Source: Erodium maritimum
Lineage: Eukaryota > Streptophyta > Magnoliopsida > Geraniales > Geraniaceae
Direction of reading: 5' to 3'
Assembly: GCA_963921825.1 (NCBI GenBank)
Contig: OY997591.1
Location: 32,943,825 to 33,007,824, forward strand
Length of the DNA: 64,000 nt
The position numbers and the translations under genes are program-made. Under the pieces are notes generated by a model that searched no databases, was not told the DNA's origin, and was given only the letters and a program-made list of their open reading frames with translations. This document shows, one piece after another, positions 22,900-35,759 of the stretch. The first letter of the stretch is position 1. Every line of letters starts with the position of its first letter.

Positions 22900-25114
22900 T
22901 ATTCTCTTGTTCTCCTTGCCCTTCTTGGCTATATCTAACTCCCCTAAAGGATGGTGGAACTTCCTTTTCTTCTTGTTGTTTGAGCTCTCAAGAATTTATC
23001 TCTCTAGGAATCACAAAAGTGGAAGACCTCTCAAAACTAAAACTAAATATTTCTTTTATACCTGCCAAGACATGCACCCCCGGTGCACTCCACCGTCCAC
23101 TCCAATGAGGTCGAGTCTCTCTAGAATCCGAACAATATTTGCTCTAGTTTTCATGGTATGGGATCTACCATGGGAATGCGTCCACGTCATGGACTTCGTC
23201 TCCACTCTATGAGGTCTTCTTGGGATAGAAAGCCTAGCAATCTGCTCTCCTCCATATGTCAACGTGAGCACCTCCGCTCCATACCGTAGAGTTGTAGGGT
23301 CAACAACTCCAAAAGTGAGATATGCTTTCTCAAAGTTTTGGCTCGAATCTCGAGGATACTACTCATGTCCAATGCGTCTCGCGAGCTCTAGTCAATTCCT
23401 TTAGGACCAATCCTGCAAGAAATCATAAGGAGGAGCCGAAAGATCAAACGATAAAAAGATAAAAGTGTGCTAAAATATATTGTTCTAGGACAGAAATAGT
23501 AAAAAGAAAGTGCATAGACACCCAAATATACCTATGATACATGTTCTCATCATTGATATATATGTCAAATATCTCCAAATGATTATAGGGATGACTATCC
23601 AACTAAGACTTTTCATAGCCCAAGTAAGAGAGGTAGATACAGATCAAGAACTCGTCGTGTAAATTGGATCCAGTGCGAGTGAGAGATTTTTGGTGATGTT
23701 ACCTAGGTCAATATTACATGGGTTGAATTTATCATTTGTTATTAATAAAATGAGATAATCAAATTATCATTTGGTGATATGATAAGTTACGAATGGTTAG
23801 TTATTTCTAAAACCATCAAGTACATGACTTAAAAGTAAAACACTTAGATACTTTTAATAAAAACTCATGTATCCCTAGTCTTATTGGCATACAAAGATTA
23901 GTATGATGTTGACTAGATGATTACGTTTATTAATCATGGATATTTGATATCGAGTGAAATCGTAGGTATTACTTGGTGAAGTATTATTGGTTGACCCATC
24001 ATGAGAATGGTACATAGATATAATCATAAGCATTACACTCAAAATTCATGATATTGATGAAGTCCTTCGACTTTGAGATCGTTACAGTTACTATATATTT
24101 GTTTTATGTTTGACGCAATCAAACGTTGTCTTTAAGGAATAACAATACAGGTTGTGATAAGACTTGAAACCACATGTACAAGAAACGTGGATGATTGAAT
24201 AAGTACTTGTCCCTCATATTATAGTATATATGAGTAAGATATCTTTGGGACCCTTAATAAGTAAGATTATTTTAATTTCATGGCCATGAAATGATAAAAA
24301 GTTATCACTTATATATTATACTATATGAGTAAGATATGTTTTGGTTACGGGGCAATCTTTAATTTTTTGGAATTTGAGTGTGATAAACATTTATATGGTG
24401 AAAAAGAAAAGGATTTTTGACAACCAATATATATTTTTTTCTACCAAAAATAAACAAGTTCATATTTACAAGTGAGGAGAATTGTTTTCCAATTCTTGAA
24501 TGCCAACACACTTTGTTTTGGATTAAACTTGTGCATGCAGATACCTGTAGAGGACTTATCCTTTTGAAGAGTCTTACAATCATGAAGAGTATATAAGCAT
24601 GTAATCAAAGGTCCTCGTCTTTAACCATGCTTGAATTTGCAAGATATATGATTTCTATTCAAATTTCTATCAATATACTGAATTATATGGATCTAGATTC
24701 GGGTTTTAGGAAACAATTTTTTTCTGCTACATGTAAACCTAGCATCAACGAAAACAACAACCCCTATGTCTTGACACTTGATAGAGGAGATCCAAAAGAA
24801 CAAATCTTGATTGACAATTGTAAATCCACCTTAGGTCTTGAGGTCTCCAAAACTTACTATGCATTTTCCACAATGGTCATAATCGTTGAGCGAAACAATC
24901 GGAAAGTCTAGAATTGATATTTAATATAGAGAACCACTACCCTTATTATTTTCTAAATCAGAAAAATTCAATTTTTTTTCGCTAATTAACTTGTTTATGC
25001 TTCAGTCGCAATCTTAGACATAGTGAATCAATTAATAGAATTTGTTTGTTTCAAAAGAGAGTGTTCTTATTTGAACCTCCTCGTATTAATCTAAAGAGAA
25101 AATTTCAATATGAT
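22900..25114. other. AT-rich flank without recognisable gene
   Basis: Short ORFs on both strands (for example 23056-23271 minus, 24627-24911 plus) show no domain or motif I can name. No LTR, TIR or tRNA was recognised. It may hold old, decayed repeats. Confidence 0.5.
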
Positions 25115-25685
25115 ATCTTTCAGAACATTATTTCCATTATAATACTCTGAACTTATTTTTCCGTTTCAAGTACCCTGACAAACATTTATTTTCAGTTTAG
25201 TACATGAAGTTAACTTTCCATATAATTTTGAATGAAAAGAGATCTAAGCAAAGCACATGACCCTGCTTTTTTTCAAAAATACCAATAATACCCTTAATCA
25301 AATTTATATATTCCATTTTTTCTCTATTTTTTTCATGATAGTATAACACCTCTCATCTTCCTCCATTTCAAACAACACAAACAAAGAGGAGCTTGGTTGA
25401 CCAGGCATCACCAAAGAGGAGAACAGTGTACCAGTCCGAATGGTGGTTCACTAGTGAGGAGAGTGTCGGAGAACGACGTACCTATCCGAGCCTATATAGT
25501 TCTTGGCTACCATGGCGTCGCCAGATCTGCTCTCCGAAGAATCAGAAGACCTTCCTAGTATCGCATGAGCAGAGGGAGCGCGTCCGCCATCACCATCACC
25601 CGCTTCTCAACAATCCACAGCTCATCCTCCGTCCAAAGCTCTAATAAAAGGGTTTCAGCCTAACCCACAATCACCAGATTTGTTC

Positions 25686-25757
<72 letters not shown>

Positions 25758-26645
25758 ATTCTCTTCTTTTTAAAGAAACTATGGAGCTCGATCTAGTGTT
25801 GTTTTAAAGATCCATTTGTGCATCTATGGAGCTTGATCTTGAGCAACACATGCCAAGAACTTGGGGGAATGGTAGTTGAAGAATGTGGATAATTGGTTTC
25901 AGTTTGGCAGATTTTGGCAAGAATTGAAAATTCAAATCTATCGTTATAATTTTTTGGGGTTTGGTTTGATTCAGATATTTTGGGTTTTGGGGATTTGGCT
26001 TGATTTTTGATTTTTTGGGTTAAGGATTATGTGATTTTAGTGTAATTTGCACTACCATCGCTCTTTCTTTGTGATTTGAGTTGTTGTTTAGGTATGACAT
26101 CAAGCTCTTAGTTGTTTTGATTTACTCTTCTAAACTTATTGATTAATATCACAACCATGGATTTTATGGATTTCCATTAATTTGTAAAGAAAAATTAACA
26201 AATAGACTTAATAAAAATAATTAGTATACATTAAAAATATGATTTGTATACTTTTTTAAAAAATAATTTGTAATTTGTATATATATATATATTAAAATAA
26301 AATTGATTTTTTAAATAAAAAACCTGATTTTTTAAATAAATCTAACTTTTTGAAATATATAAAAAAATATGAATTTTTATGGTAGATATTAAAATTTTGA
26401 AGATTAATGAAGGGCAATTTTGACATTTTATGGTTTGAAGAACCAATGGTATAATTTTGAAATTTTGATTGTTTGTAAGGGGTATTTTTAACTTTTTATG
26501 CTCTTTGGATGGACAAATAACTTAAAAGTAACGAAAACGTACCAAACTATTATTAAATGTTTGCTAGGGTACTAGAAACGAAAAAAACACTCTAATGTGC
26601 TCTAATGCAAATGAATGTTTTATAGAGTATTATTTTAAAAAATTT
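25115..26645. mobile_element. Candidate long-TIR DNA transposon (MULE-like)
   Basis: About 100-200 bp at 25115-25330 is an imperfect inverted copy of 26420-26645. For example, AATACTCTGAAC...GTACCCTGACAAACATTTA at the left pairs with TAAATGTTTGCTAGGGTAC...AGAGTATT at the right. Between the arms lie a (TC)n tract and a short open stretch at 25393-25644, which could be captured host sequence. Long divergent TIRs around unrelated filler are typical of Mutator-like elements. I could not find a convincing 9-bp TSD and the ends are approximate. Confidence 0.4.
25687..25755. repeat. (TC)n microsatellite, about 34 units
   Basis: Uninterrupted TC dinucleotide run. Confidence 0.97.
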
Positions 26646-26849
26646 CCCTAATTTAAATATAAGAGAAAAGGTAGAGGATTTGAGTAATGTCACTAACGAG
26701 TACTCACTAAATACAGATATATCATAACTTGTAATGAGCAATTGTCAATTTGGGGGTATAGGGTTTACTGCGTGAAACCAATTTCGAGGTCAAATCCTAA
26801 ACCTCTGACTCTGTTACATCCTCATTTTTAGTAGTTGATCCCTCTTTTG
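26646..26849. other. Short flank, nothing recognised
   Basis: AT-rich sequence between the candidate transposon and the LINE-like remnant. No motif seen. Confidence 0.5.
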
Positions 26850-28126
26850 TTTTTTTATAAGCGCGTACTTTTATTGCCAAATTCAGTTTTTGGGGAAAAT
26901 GTACTAAAGAGGATGAAAGACCCAAAAACGGTTATAAGAGAGCTCAACTAATATGAGGAAGAGCAAGGACAACACCTAGAAATAACCAAAATAATGCTAA
27001 CAAATAAAACTTGAGAGAATTAGACCAATAAAGCATTTCTCAAGAGATCAAAAGATGATAACTTAACCAGACAAGTTAATAGTACCTCAAGGTGTGACTT
27101 GGCTTAATCCTGTGACCCTCCAAGAGCTCAATAATTTGTTCCCCTCAACTAGATTAATCAAGCGAATCAGCCCCAAAAGTTCCCCGAATGAGTACTCATC
27201 GTGCCTAGTTAAGAGCAGTGAAACATGAGCTGGCTCATGAACGGAAACTCACTAGACCTGGTCGGACCTTGCAAGATCACAAGACACCGAAAGAACCCAA
27301 AATGATCCAAAGATTACATCGTGCATAGCCTAAAACATGCATCATGTACGCAGTCCACTAAAACACTAATAAATATGGACATAAAAGAAAATAAGGCATC
27401 CTGAAAAACAAAACTCAAGACCTGAAATCTCCCAAAGCACAGTCCTAATTTAAGCGTCTACGCCTCCTTTTACGAGGCACGTAGTTTTAGGGACTATACA
27501 GCCAGTTTCTAAAAGAAATAGTATGCCTTAAGGAGCCAGATGACCAAAGAATGTAGAAAGAATGATTTTGAATTTTACCAAAATATGTGTCTAAATTCTC
27601 CATAATATGATTGAAACCCACTAAGTTCCTTCAAAACCAGGTCTGCCGAAAAGTAACGTAACTCACCGAGTCCATATATGTCACCCCCACTTCGTGCCCA
27701 TACCTTTCCAAATCAATAATCCAACGACAATGGACCCCATGGAAACCCATTTGAGGGGGACCACCCATCCCAAACTCGCCGCCATAAAAAAAACATGAAA
27801 CAAAACAATGTAATAACAAATGTCATGTATCCCCCATGCTCGAGTTACAAATGGAGCAAAACATATAGTTCAACGTCAACGACATACCTCAGGCCTCCAA
27901 AAAGATAACTCTCGTAGAGTACCCTAAGCCAAGAGCCAAACTAGAACGCAAAGTTTTGAAGGGATACCATGCACCCATAAAATTATAGCCCATGGTACCA
28001 AAAACCACCTCTTATATTTCCTCGCTAAAATATAAGAATCAAGTACAATCGAGCACGTACCTGAAACGGCTAACAATGTATCCATGTTCGAATGCCCCCA
28101 ATCTTATAAATGCCTCCTAATATCCA
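26850..28126 (-). pseudogene. Possible LINE remnant (zf-RVT-like tail and 3' end)
   Basis: Reverse-strand translation is full of stops and frameshifts. It has stretches reminiscent of the zf-RVT domain at the end of plant LINE ORF2, such as IPSKLCVLVWLLA near 27960 and LLHCFVSCFF near 27800. The minus strand ends near 26850 with GGCAATAAAAGTACG followed by an A-rich run, as a LINE 3' end would. Copia C0 interrupts this region at 28126/53009. The assignment is weak. Confidence 0.3.
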
Positions 28127-28131
28127 CTTAT

Positions 28132-29817
28132 TTCTAGTCTTAGTGCCCGTAGTTCAATCCTAAATGTCCAAATGTATATATCATCGTTAGCAATAAAATT
28201 AAAGCGGCTTTATATTACTTATGTGTTGGAGTAATATATCGATGTGTGCTCTGATCTATGCCTACAATGCAAATAGAACCATAGATCAAGATAAATCACA
28301 CTCGATGGGTCCCTAGTCAACAAAGCTTCACTAGAAGCGACTAGTATTAAAGATGGCTCTTTATGGCTTACGTTCTGTTAGTCATTAGAATGGGATTCCG
28401 GAGTCTGATCGTAGATATCATGTGGGAGATGATATTGGACGACCCGCCCTGAATATGTGCCATAGATTAAGTCATGAACATATTCAGTGTCGTAGCTTGT
28501 CATGTATCCTTAGACCAAGGAGTCTTTGTGATCTCTATGTAGTCAACAAATGAGTTTGACCTGAGCCTAACGTTGTCTGTAACAGGGCTTCCATAATGGC
28601 CAGGATTGGCTTGGGGACGGGCTACATGAGTGACACGAAAGACGGCTAAGGGATTTATCCCTCATACAGAGATATGGGAAAGATATCGATTCTCGGTCGC
28701 TTGATCGAGAGTGACTGAAAGAATAGCATGGTCATGCACATGATACTAGGTATCGTATATTCAGTCATCTCACATATCAAGGAACAGTGATTGAGAATAA
28801 TAAGGATGACGGCTCTATGCCTTATCTCAATCAGGATATCGGAGATAAAAGGATAGTGACATAGACGACGGAAAGGTTATAATCAACAGGGTCGATTCGT
28901 TATGTAGTGTCAGCTAATATTATAGTCTCGTTAGTTGCACTTATATAGGATCAAGTAAAATGGGATTTTACGTTGACCTATTGACATGCATAAACCTAAG
29001 GGTCACACCAGAGGGTGAAATTCGTTGACACATTTATGGAGAATGGCCAAAAGGGAGTTGTCTCGGGACATGACCAAAATTGGGTTTTGGGTCATGTGCA
29101 TGTAAGTGAATAAGACTTTACAGATTGAGACAAGGCTTGGAGTCTTGGGATTGATCGCATTGGATAATGTTGGAAATTTCCGGTATGGAAGGCTGGAGGC
29201 GATGAGCGAATCACGGGACCTCGTTGGAAATGACCACGGGCCATGTTCCAACAGGCCCATGAAAGGCCCATGCAACCAAGGCCCATGGAACTAATCAATC
29301 AAGTCTTCATTAATTAGTACTAAGTAAGCATGACAAGGATTAAGGTGTTGGTGATTCACCACCTAGCCTCGTCTTATCTAGCCATACTTTGTACTATTTA
29401 CAGCTTACTTGTCACCATGTTTATCTCATACCTTTAGTTGGACAAGTATGGGGTTTGTTATGTTTAAGTCATCTTTTTTCAACATAACAAACACAAGACA
29501 AGAATAGGAAACACAACTTCTCCATCCTCTCCATTGCAATTTCGGCCAAGGCAAGCTCCCACCTCCATTTTTGTGTTCTTGACTCCTCAAAGAGAAGAAC
29601 TATGTGGCTTTGATTCCCATGTGGATACGTAGGCGTCTTGGAGACTCAAGCCAATCATTCGTTACCCGGTGTTCTTATTTATGTAAGAAATAGTGCTGAA
29701 TTTTTCTCTTGTGAATCCATTCTTTGTTAGTTGTTTCATGATTTTAATCGTCTCTTGGTTTTCATTGATTTCCCCCTGCGAGTTGGTTCATCTCCAACCC
29801 TACCTCGAGACCCAACA
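28132..29817 (+). repeat. C0 5' LTR
   Basis: 1,686 bp, aligned throughout to the C3 LTR with scattered differences. Followed by the PBS at 29819. Confidence 0.92.
28940..28950 (+). promoter_or_regulatory. Putative TATA box of copia LTR
   Basis: CTTATATAGGA in the middle of the LTR, the only good TATA match near the expected U3/R border. In C1, C2 and C3 the same place reads TTAAATAGG, while S1 keeps TATATAAG on the opposite strand. Assigned by sequence only. Confidence 0.3.
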
Positions 29818-29818
29818 G

Positions 29819-29829
29819 TGGTATCAGAG
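29819..29829 (+). other. Primer binding site of C0
   Basis: TGGTATCAGAG one base after the LTR end; initiator tRNA-Met type. Confidence 0.85.
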
Positions 29830-31278
29830 TCGTGCTACCTTCGGGATTCACAAGACGGTGTTGAAATTTTCGATTTTGACATGTTAATTTGCCAAATTGT
29901 TTGATAACATGTTTTAAATTCTTGTTTATGGATTTAATGCATGTAAAATGAATTTTTGAAAATTATTTCAAATCTGGAAATTTTGAATTTTTTTTATTTT
30001 TCGGGTCTCGGGAGCGGGACTCTCGGGTAGCCGAAACCGAGACCGAATGGGGCTCCGTTGTACGAAGGTAGGTCAAGCATGACCATTGTACGGTTGATAT
30101 GCCAAGGCTAAACCGTTTTTTTAGTTTTGAAGATTTTGGAACCGTCATGACGAACTCGAAGATCAAATGTTCAAAAGTTTCATTTTTGCACGGTTTCGAT
30201 AAACCGAGCATCAAAAAATTTCGGAACTTGGCTATTGATTAAAACCGGAAAATCACATGATATTTGATAACACGATGTGTGATGTGATGTTGGTATGGTG
30301 TACATAATAGCCCCGAGCTCGTTTTCATTATTTACCGCTTTTCACGGCCTGCGAGTCGTTAGTATGGGTGATGTGATGTTGGTATGGTGTAACCACTCAT
30401 TTTCATTATTCTTTCAAGGTGTGGTCGTCCAACCACTTATTTGTAATATTTATTTATTCCCGACCTTCGAGTCGTGTATTAAATTGTAGTTTTTTTCTCA
30501 AGACGAAGAAAGGGCGAAAAGGTCTTTTGGTGGCTTTTCGTGTGTTGGCATCGGCTTGGAGTCGGTGGAGGTCAAGAAGCTAGTGGGAGTTAGTTTAGGG
30601 GGATATTATGTGCCGATTTATCGCTTTATGCTTGGTTTAGTTTATGCATGATTAATTCTATGTGTTTTAGAATTGTCATTACATTGGATGTAGTTGACGG
30701 GTTCGAAGGAAGAATTACATTAGATGTAATTGGAGGCATCATTACATTTGGAATGTAGTTGATGTGCTCATCGCATCTAGGATGTGCCAAAAGTTTTAAA
30801 CACAACCGAACAAGTAAAAACGGGTCATGTCCGATACCTCCCAATTATCAACACCTTACTACTTCCGCGTCATATGGGTGTCGTGCGCCTTAGGGGAGCA
30901 TCCATGGGAAAGCGGGGTAGTAGGTTTGGACGACATATGTGGGTGTTGTGCGCCTTAGTGGAGCACCTACATAGTGGCGGTCATAGTTGAAAATTGGTGG
31001 ACCCAACTACGATTCTCAGCTAGGGTTGAGCTAGGGAATTGGATAGGGTAAGCTGTGTACTTAAGTACATACCCTAGCCAAGAGTCACATTGGATGTGAT
31101 TAGACGGGGTCCTACCTACATAGCTCGATTGAGTGGTGAGCCTTCTTTTAGCTTGACCGAGCGAATCAAGGATCTTGGTTTTAGATTCTGAAGGTATAGA
31201 ATCGATTGTTGGTGTTTAAGCTTGATCTTCATAAAATTTTATTAGTTTACTGATTGAATTTTATCTGTTGTGGATCAA
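29830..31278 (+). other. C0 leader
   Basis: About 1.45 kb of non-coding leader before the gag ATG, collinear with 56283-57823 in C3. A segment of about 140 bp present in C3 is missing here (C3 about 57130-57220). Confidence 0.7.
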
Positions 31279-31994
31279 ATGGAAAATTCAGCGAACATTA
31301 ATAGTTTGTCATTAAAAACCATTCTTGATAGGGTCAACCTAAATGGGACAAGCTATTTAGACTGGTACAAAATTTTGAGGATAGTCCTCAAGTCTGAACG
31401 CAAAGAATATGTCTTTGACAAGGTTGTCTCTAAGACCATATCAGAGTTATATGAAGTGTCATTAACTACTGAGAAGAATATCAGGGATCTGGGATCCAAG
31501 GATATTCTGATGGTCAACAAGGGAATTGGAAGTGGCAAGGGCGGGGCCCATGCGCACTTGGCGGGAAAGATGAAACACCTGAAAATGTCTGCTTCTACTG
31601 CCAACAGCTTGTTCATTGGAACCGGGATTATAGGAAGTTCATGGATGATCTGAAGAAGGGCAGTGGGACTGCGCCTTCATCAGATAGCCTGGATGACCTG
31701 AAGAAGGGCAGTAGGACTGCGCCTTCATCAGGAAACCTGGATGATCTAAGGAAGGGCGGTGGGATCGTGCCTTCATCCGATATTAACTCTATAGAGCTAC
31801 GTCTCTCTACTTCCAAAGATTCATGGGTATTAGATACCAAGACTGAATCTCACACATGCACTAACATACAGTGGCTAAAAGTAGGAGAGGTTTGGAAAGC
31901 ACGAAGTGGACCTCAGAGTTGTGGCAACTATTGTAGGATCCATGAGTCTTGCTTTTCTAAGTGGCCTTGTCTTAGTATTGTATAATGTATATTG
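31279..31994 (+). pseudogene. C0 gag remnant and protease start
   Basis: Begins MENSANINSLSLKTILDRV, then LDWYKILRIVLKSERKEYVFD, the amino terminus of a plant copia gag. It then jumps within about 15 residues to a TEKNI motif normally found far downstream, so most of the gag body is deleted. After frameshifts come three repeats of a DDLKKGS unit (31644-31790) and the protease box LDTKTESHTC, where the DTG glycine is Lys (31839-31841). The coding sequence is cut at 31994 by C2 and resumes at 40460. Confidence 0.82.
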
Positions 31995-33681
31995 TGTTGG
32001 GTCTCGAGGTAGGGTTGGAGATGAACCAACTCGCAGCGGAAAATCAATGAAAACCAAGAGACGATTAAACCATGAAACAACTAACAAAAAATGGATTCAC
32101 AAGAGAAAAATTCAGCACTATTTCTTACCAAAACAAGAACACCGGTTAACGAATGATTGGCTTGAGTCTCCAAGACGCCTACGTATCCACATGGGAATCA
32201 AAGCCACGTAGTTCTTCTATTTGAGGACTCAAGAACACAAAAATGGAGGTGGAAACTAGCCAAACCCGAAATGGCCATGGAAGAGGGAGAGAAAATGTGT
32301 TTCCTATTCTTGTCTTGTGTTTGTTATGTTGAAAAAAGATGACTTAAACATAACAAAACCCATACTTGTCCAACTAAAGGCATGGGACAAGTATGGTGTC
32401 AAGTAAGGTGTAAATAGGACAAAGTATGGCAAGACAAGATTGGGTTAGGTGGTGAATCACCAACACCTTAATCTTTGTCTTGCTTACTTAGTACTAATTA
32501 ATCAAGACTTGATTAATTAGTTCCATGGGCCTTGGTTGCATGGGCCTTTCATGGGCCTCTTGGAACATGGCCCGTGGCCATTTCCAACGAGGTCCCGTGA
32601 TTCGCTCATCGCCTCCAAGCCTTCCATACCGGAAATGTCCAACATTATCCGACGCGATCAATCCCAAGACTCCAAGCCTTGTCTCGATCCGTAAAGTCCT
32701 ATTCACTTACGGGCACATGACCCAAAACCCAGTTTTGGTCATGTCCCGAGACAACTCCCTTTTGTCCATTCTCCATAAATGTGTCAATGAGTTTCATCCT
32801 CCGGTGTGACCCTTAGGTTTATGCATGTCAATAGATCAACGTAAAATCCCATTTTACTTGATCCTATTTAAGTGGCAACTAACGAGACTTTAGTATTGCC
32901 CGACATTACATAACGAATCGACCCTGTCGATTCTAACCTTTCCGTCGTCCCTGTCATTATCCTTTTATCTCCGATATCCTGATTGAGATAAGGCATAGAG
33001 CCGTCATCCTTATTATTCTCAATCACCGTTCCTTGATATGTGAGATGACTGAAGATATGATACCCAGTATCATGTGCATGGCCATGCTATTCTTCCAGTC
33101 ACTCTCGATCAAGCGGCCGAGAACCGATATCTTTCCCATACCTTAGTACGAGGGATAAATCCCTTAGCCGTCTTTCGTGTCACTCATGTAGCCCGTCCCC
33201 AAGCCAATCCTGGCCGTTATGGAAGCCCTGTTACGGACAACGTTAGGCTCAGGTCAAACTCAGTTGTTGACTACATAGCGATCACAAAGACTCCTTGGTC
33301 TAAGGATACATAACAAGCTACAACACTGAATATGTTCATGACTTAATCTATGGCACATATTCAGGGCGGGTCGTCCAATATCATGTCCCACATGATATCT
33401 ATGATCAGACTCCGGAATCCCATTCCAATGACTAACAGAACGTAAGCCATAAAGAGCCATCTTTCATACTAGTCGCTTCTAGTGAAGCTTTGTTGACTAG
33501 GGACCCATCGAGTGTGATCTATCTCGATCTATGGTTCTATTCGCATGGTGGGCATAGATCAGAGCACACATCGATATATTACTCCAACACATAAGTAATA
33601 TAAAGCCGCTTTAATTTTATTGCTAAGGATGATATATACATTTGGACATTTAGGATTGAACTACGGGCACTAAGACTAACA
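31995..33681 (-). repeat. C2 3' LTR
   Basis: Plus strand TGTTGGGTC ... GACTAACA. Next to it on the inside (33682-33696) the minus strand reads GGGCAAGTGGGAGAT, the polypurine tract. Confidence 0.95.
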
Positions 33682-33696
33682 ATCTCCCACTTGCCC
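33682..33696 (-). other. Polypurine tract of C2
   Basis: ATCTCCCACTTGCCC on the plus strand. Identical to the tract before the C3 3' LTR. Confidence 0.8.
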
Positions 33697-33839
33697 TAGT
33701 TCCAATCTAAACTCCAATATGTCCCCTATCGACTTTACATGTCTAACATGTTTAGGCAGCGACACTACCTTAGTCAATGGGTTGGCTATATTATCATCTA
33801 TTGCAATATAGGTTATCTTCACTTCACCTCAGTTCAGTA

Positions 33840-34110
33840 TTTCTCTGATTAGGTGGATACGCCGTAGTACATGTTTGGATTTGTTATGCGATCTAGGCTT
33901 TTAGCTTGCGCAATGGCCCTTGTGTTGTCGCAAAATGGATTCACCGGGCTGGACGGGTTTTTAATTACACCCAACCCTGCCGTGAATTTCCAAATCCACA
34001 TAGCCTCCTTAGCTGCCTCTACAGCATCCATGTACTTGGCCCCTGTCGTAGATTCGGCAATGGTATCTTGCTTTACGCTCTCCCAGCTAAAGCTCTGTCA
34101 TTCAGCATAA
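33840..34110 (-). pseudogene. C2 RNase H remnant
   Basis: Minus-strand pieces include EAAKEAMWIWKF and then FCDNTRAIAQAKS, the carboxy-terminal RNase H of copia elements, followed by a degenerate tail. The upstream part of RNase H is joined to RT with an internal deletion and frameshifts. No continuous frame. Confidence 0.75.
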
Positions 34111-34269
34111 ACACATATCCTGACTGACTTCTAAAGTCATCTGGATTTGTCTTGGAAAACTACCGTCTACTCATCCTTCGACGACTAGTTCAACATCATC
34201 TTTCCATCGGGTTAGACTGATGTCTACTGGTACAACATAAGGCTTACGAGACGTCCAGTCTCATACATG

Positions 34270-34851
34270 TCATGACATATATGATTGATCCTGCCCCCAG
34301 GCGCACAAGATTCTCATCATCCTTTTCAGCTCATCAGGTGTCTTAGGACACTGAGTCTTGCTGAGATGAATGCCATGACTAGTGGGTAAGAGTCCTTTCT
34401 TTGAATCGAGCATTAAGAACCTACTCAATGCCTTGTTCACATAGGTTCCCTGACTTAAATCCAAGACCCTCTTGGTGCGATATCTACATATCTTAATCCA
34501 TAAGATATAAGAAGCATCGCCTAAGTCCTTTATTGAAAAACACTTCCTCAACCAAGCTTTAGTCTCCTGCAAGGTTGAGATATTGTTTTCAATGAGAACC
34601 AGAAAGGTAATCTTGCTCCCACTAGCCTTCTTATAAACGCAAGATTCATCCTCGTTCTTGATTAAGCCAAATCCAATTACAGCTTCATCAAAACGAAGGA
34701 TCCAACTCCGAGAAGTTCGTTTCAATCCATAAATGGATTTCAACAACTTATAAATCTTTCCCTTATTCTTCGGATCGTCAAAACCTTTGGGCCGAGACAT
34801 ACAAACGTACTCAGTCAAATTTCCATTTAGGAAAGCGGTTTTGACATCCAC
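34270..34851 (-). pseudogene. C2 reverse transcriptase, C-terminal part
   Basis: 194 codons from MDVKTAFLNGNL. Copia RT motifs follow: KLLKSIYGLKRTSRSW, then FGLIKNEDESCVYKK, then ITFLVLIENN. In copia RTs the FLVL segment is followed by the YVDD active site; here it runs directly into the sequence that normally lies after it (34585-34610), so the active site is deleted. Downstream KDLGDASYIL and TYVNKALSRFLM are kept. The open frame shows the deletion is in frame, not later decay. Confidence 0.88.
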
Positions 34852-34885
34852 TTGCCATATCTCGTAATTATGATACGCAGTTATG

Positions 34886-35257
34886 TCAAGAAGAACTTGG
34901 ATCGATTTTGACCATAGCCACTAGGGAGAAGGTTTCCTCATAGTCAATCCATTGGATCTGCCTATAACCTTTCGCCACCAGTTGAGCTTTGTAGGTCAGA
35001 GGGTTGCCGTCCATGTCCATCTTCACCTTGAAGATCCATTTGCATCCGATGGTCCTCACACCATTGATGGGATCAACCGGTTCCCAGACTCGGTTGTCCG
35101 ACATGGATTGCATTTCCTCCCTCATGGCTCCCATCCATAACTCAGAGTCGGGCCCATCCACGACTTCCTGAAAGGTGGCTAGATCATCGTGATCCACCAT
35201 GACTTCATTGTCACCTCCGGATACCATATCTTGGAGGTGGAAGATTGACCCTTTCAA
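34886..35257 (-). pseudogene. C2 reverse transcriptase, N-terminal part
   Basis: 123 codons. Contains SELWMGAMREEMQSMSDN, GCKWIFKVKMDMDG and AQLVAKGYRQIQWIDYEETFS, the conserved opening of copia RT (RVT_2). Frameshifted relative to both neighbours. Confidence 0.87.
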
Positions 35258-35759
35258 ATCGCCTTGGACCTTCCGGAATTATAACAGGAATTGGTTCTCA
35301 CTCTACGACAATCTCTGGCTCCTTTCTACTGGGTTGTCAATTGGTTTAGACAGATCTGTACCATCCTGAATTTCTTCGAGATGCACAGTCCTTCCAATGA
35401 CGTCTTTGGAAACAAAACTTCTTTTCCATAAAGACCCCACCCCAAGCGACGAACACCATGTTCTCACTGGGATTGTAGAAATAGTATCCCCTTGTTGCTT
35501 TGGGACACCATATGAAGGTGCATATCTCAGATCTTGGTTCGAGCTTAGTCGAAACCAAATGTTTCACATAAGCCTCGCAACCACAAATCTTTAGGAAGGA
35601 CAAAGCGGGCATCATCCCGTACCATTTAAAAATAGTATCCCTTCCACACCCTTCGTCGAAGCCCGATTCACTATGAATGCGGTCGTCTCTAGAGCTTAAT
35701 CCCAGAAAGAGATTGGGAGATCAGTCCAACTAATAATGGAACGGATCATTGTCTAACAA

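Noticed and set aside
22868..23271. Possible host exon on either strand
   Set aside because: Short overlapping ORFs without domain, splice pattern or codon signal.
25393..25644. Host gene 5' end with TC-rich leader
   Set aside because: ORF is short, ends before the TC tract, and lies within a probable inverted-repeat element. No downstream coding sequence follows.
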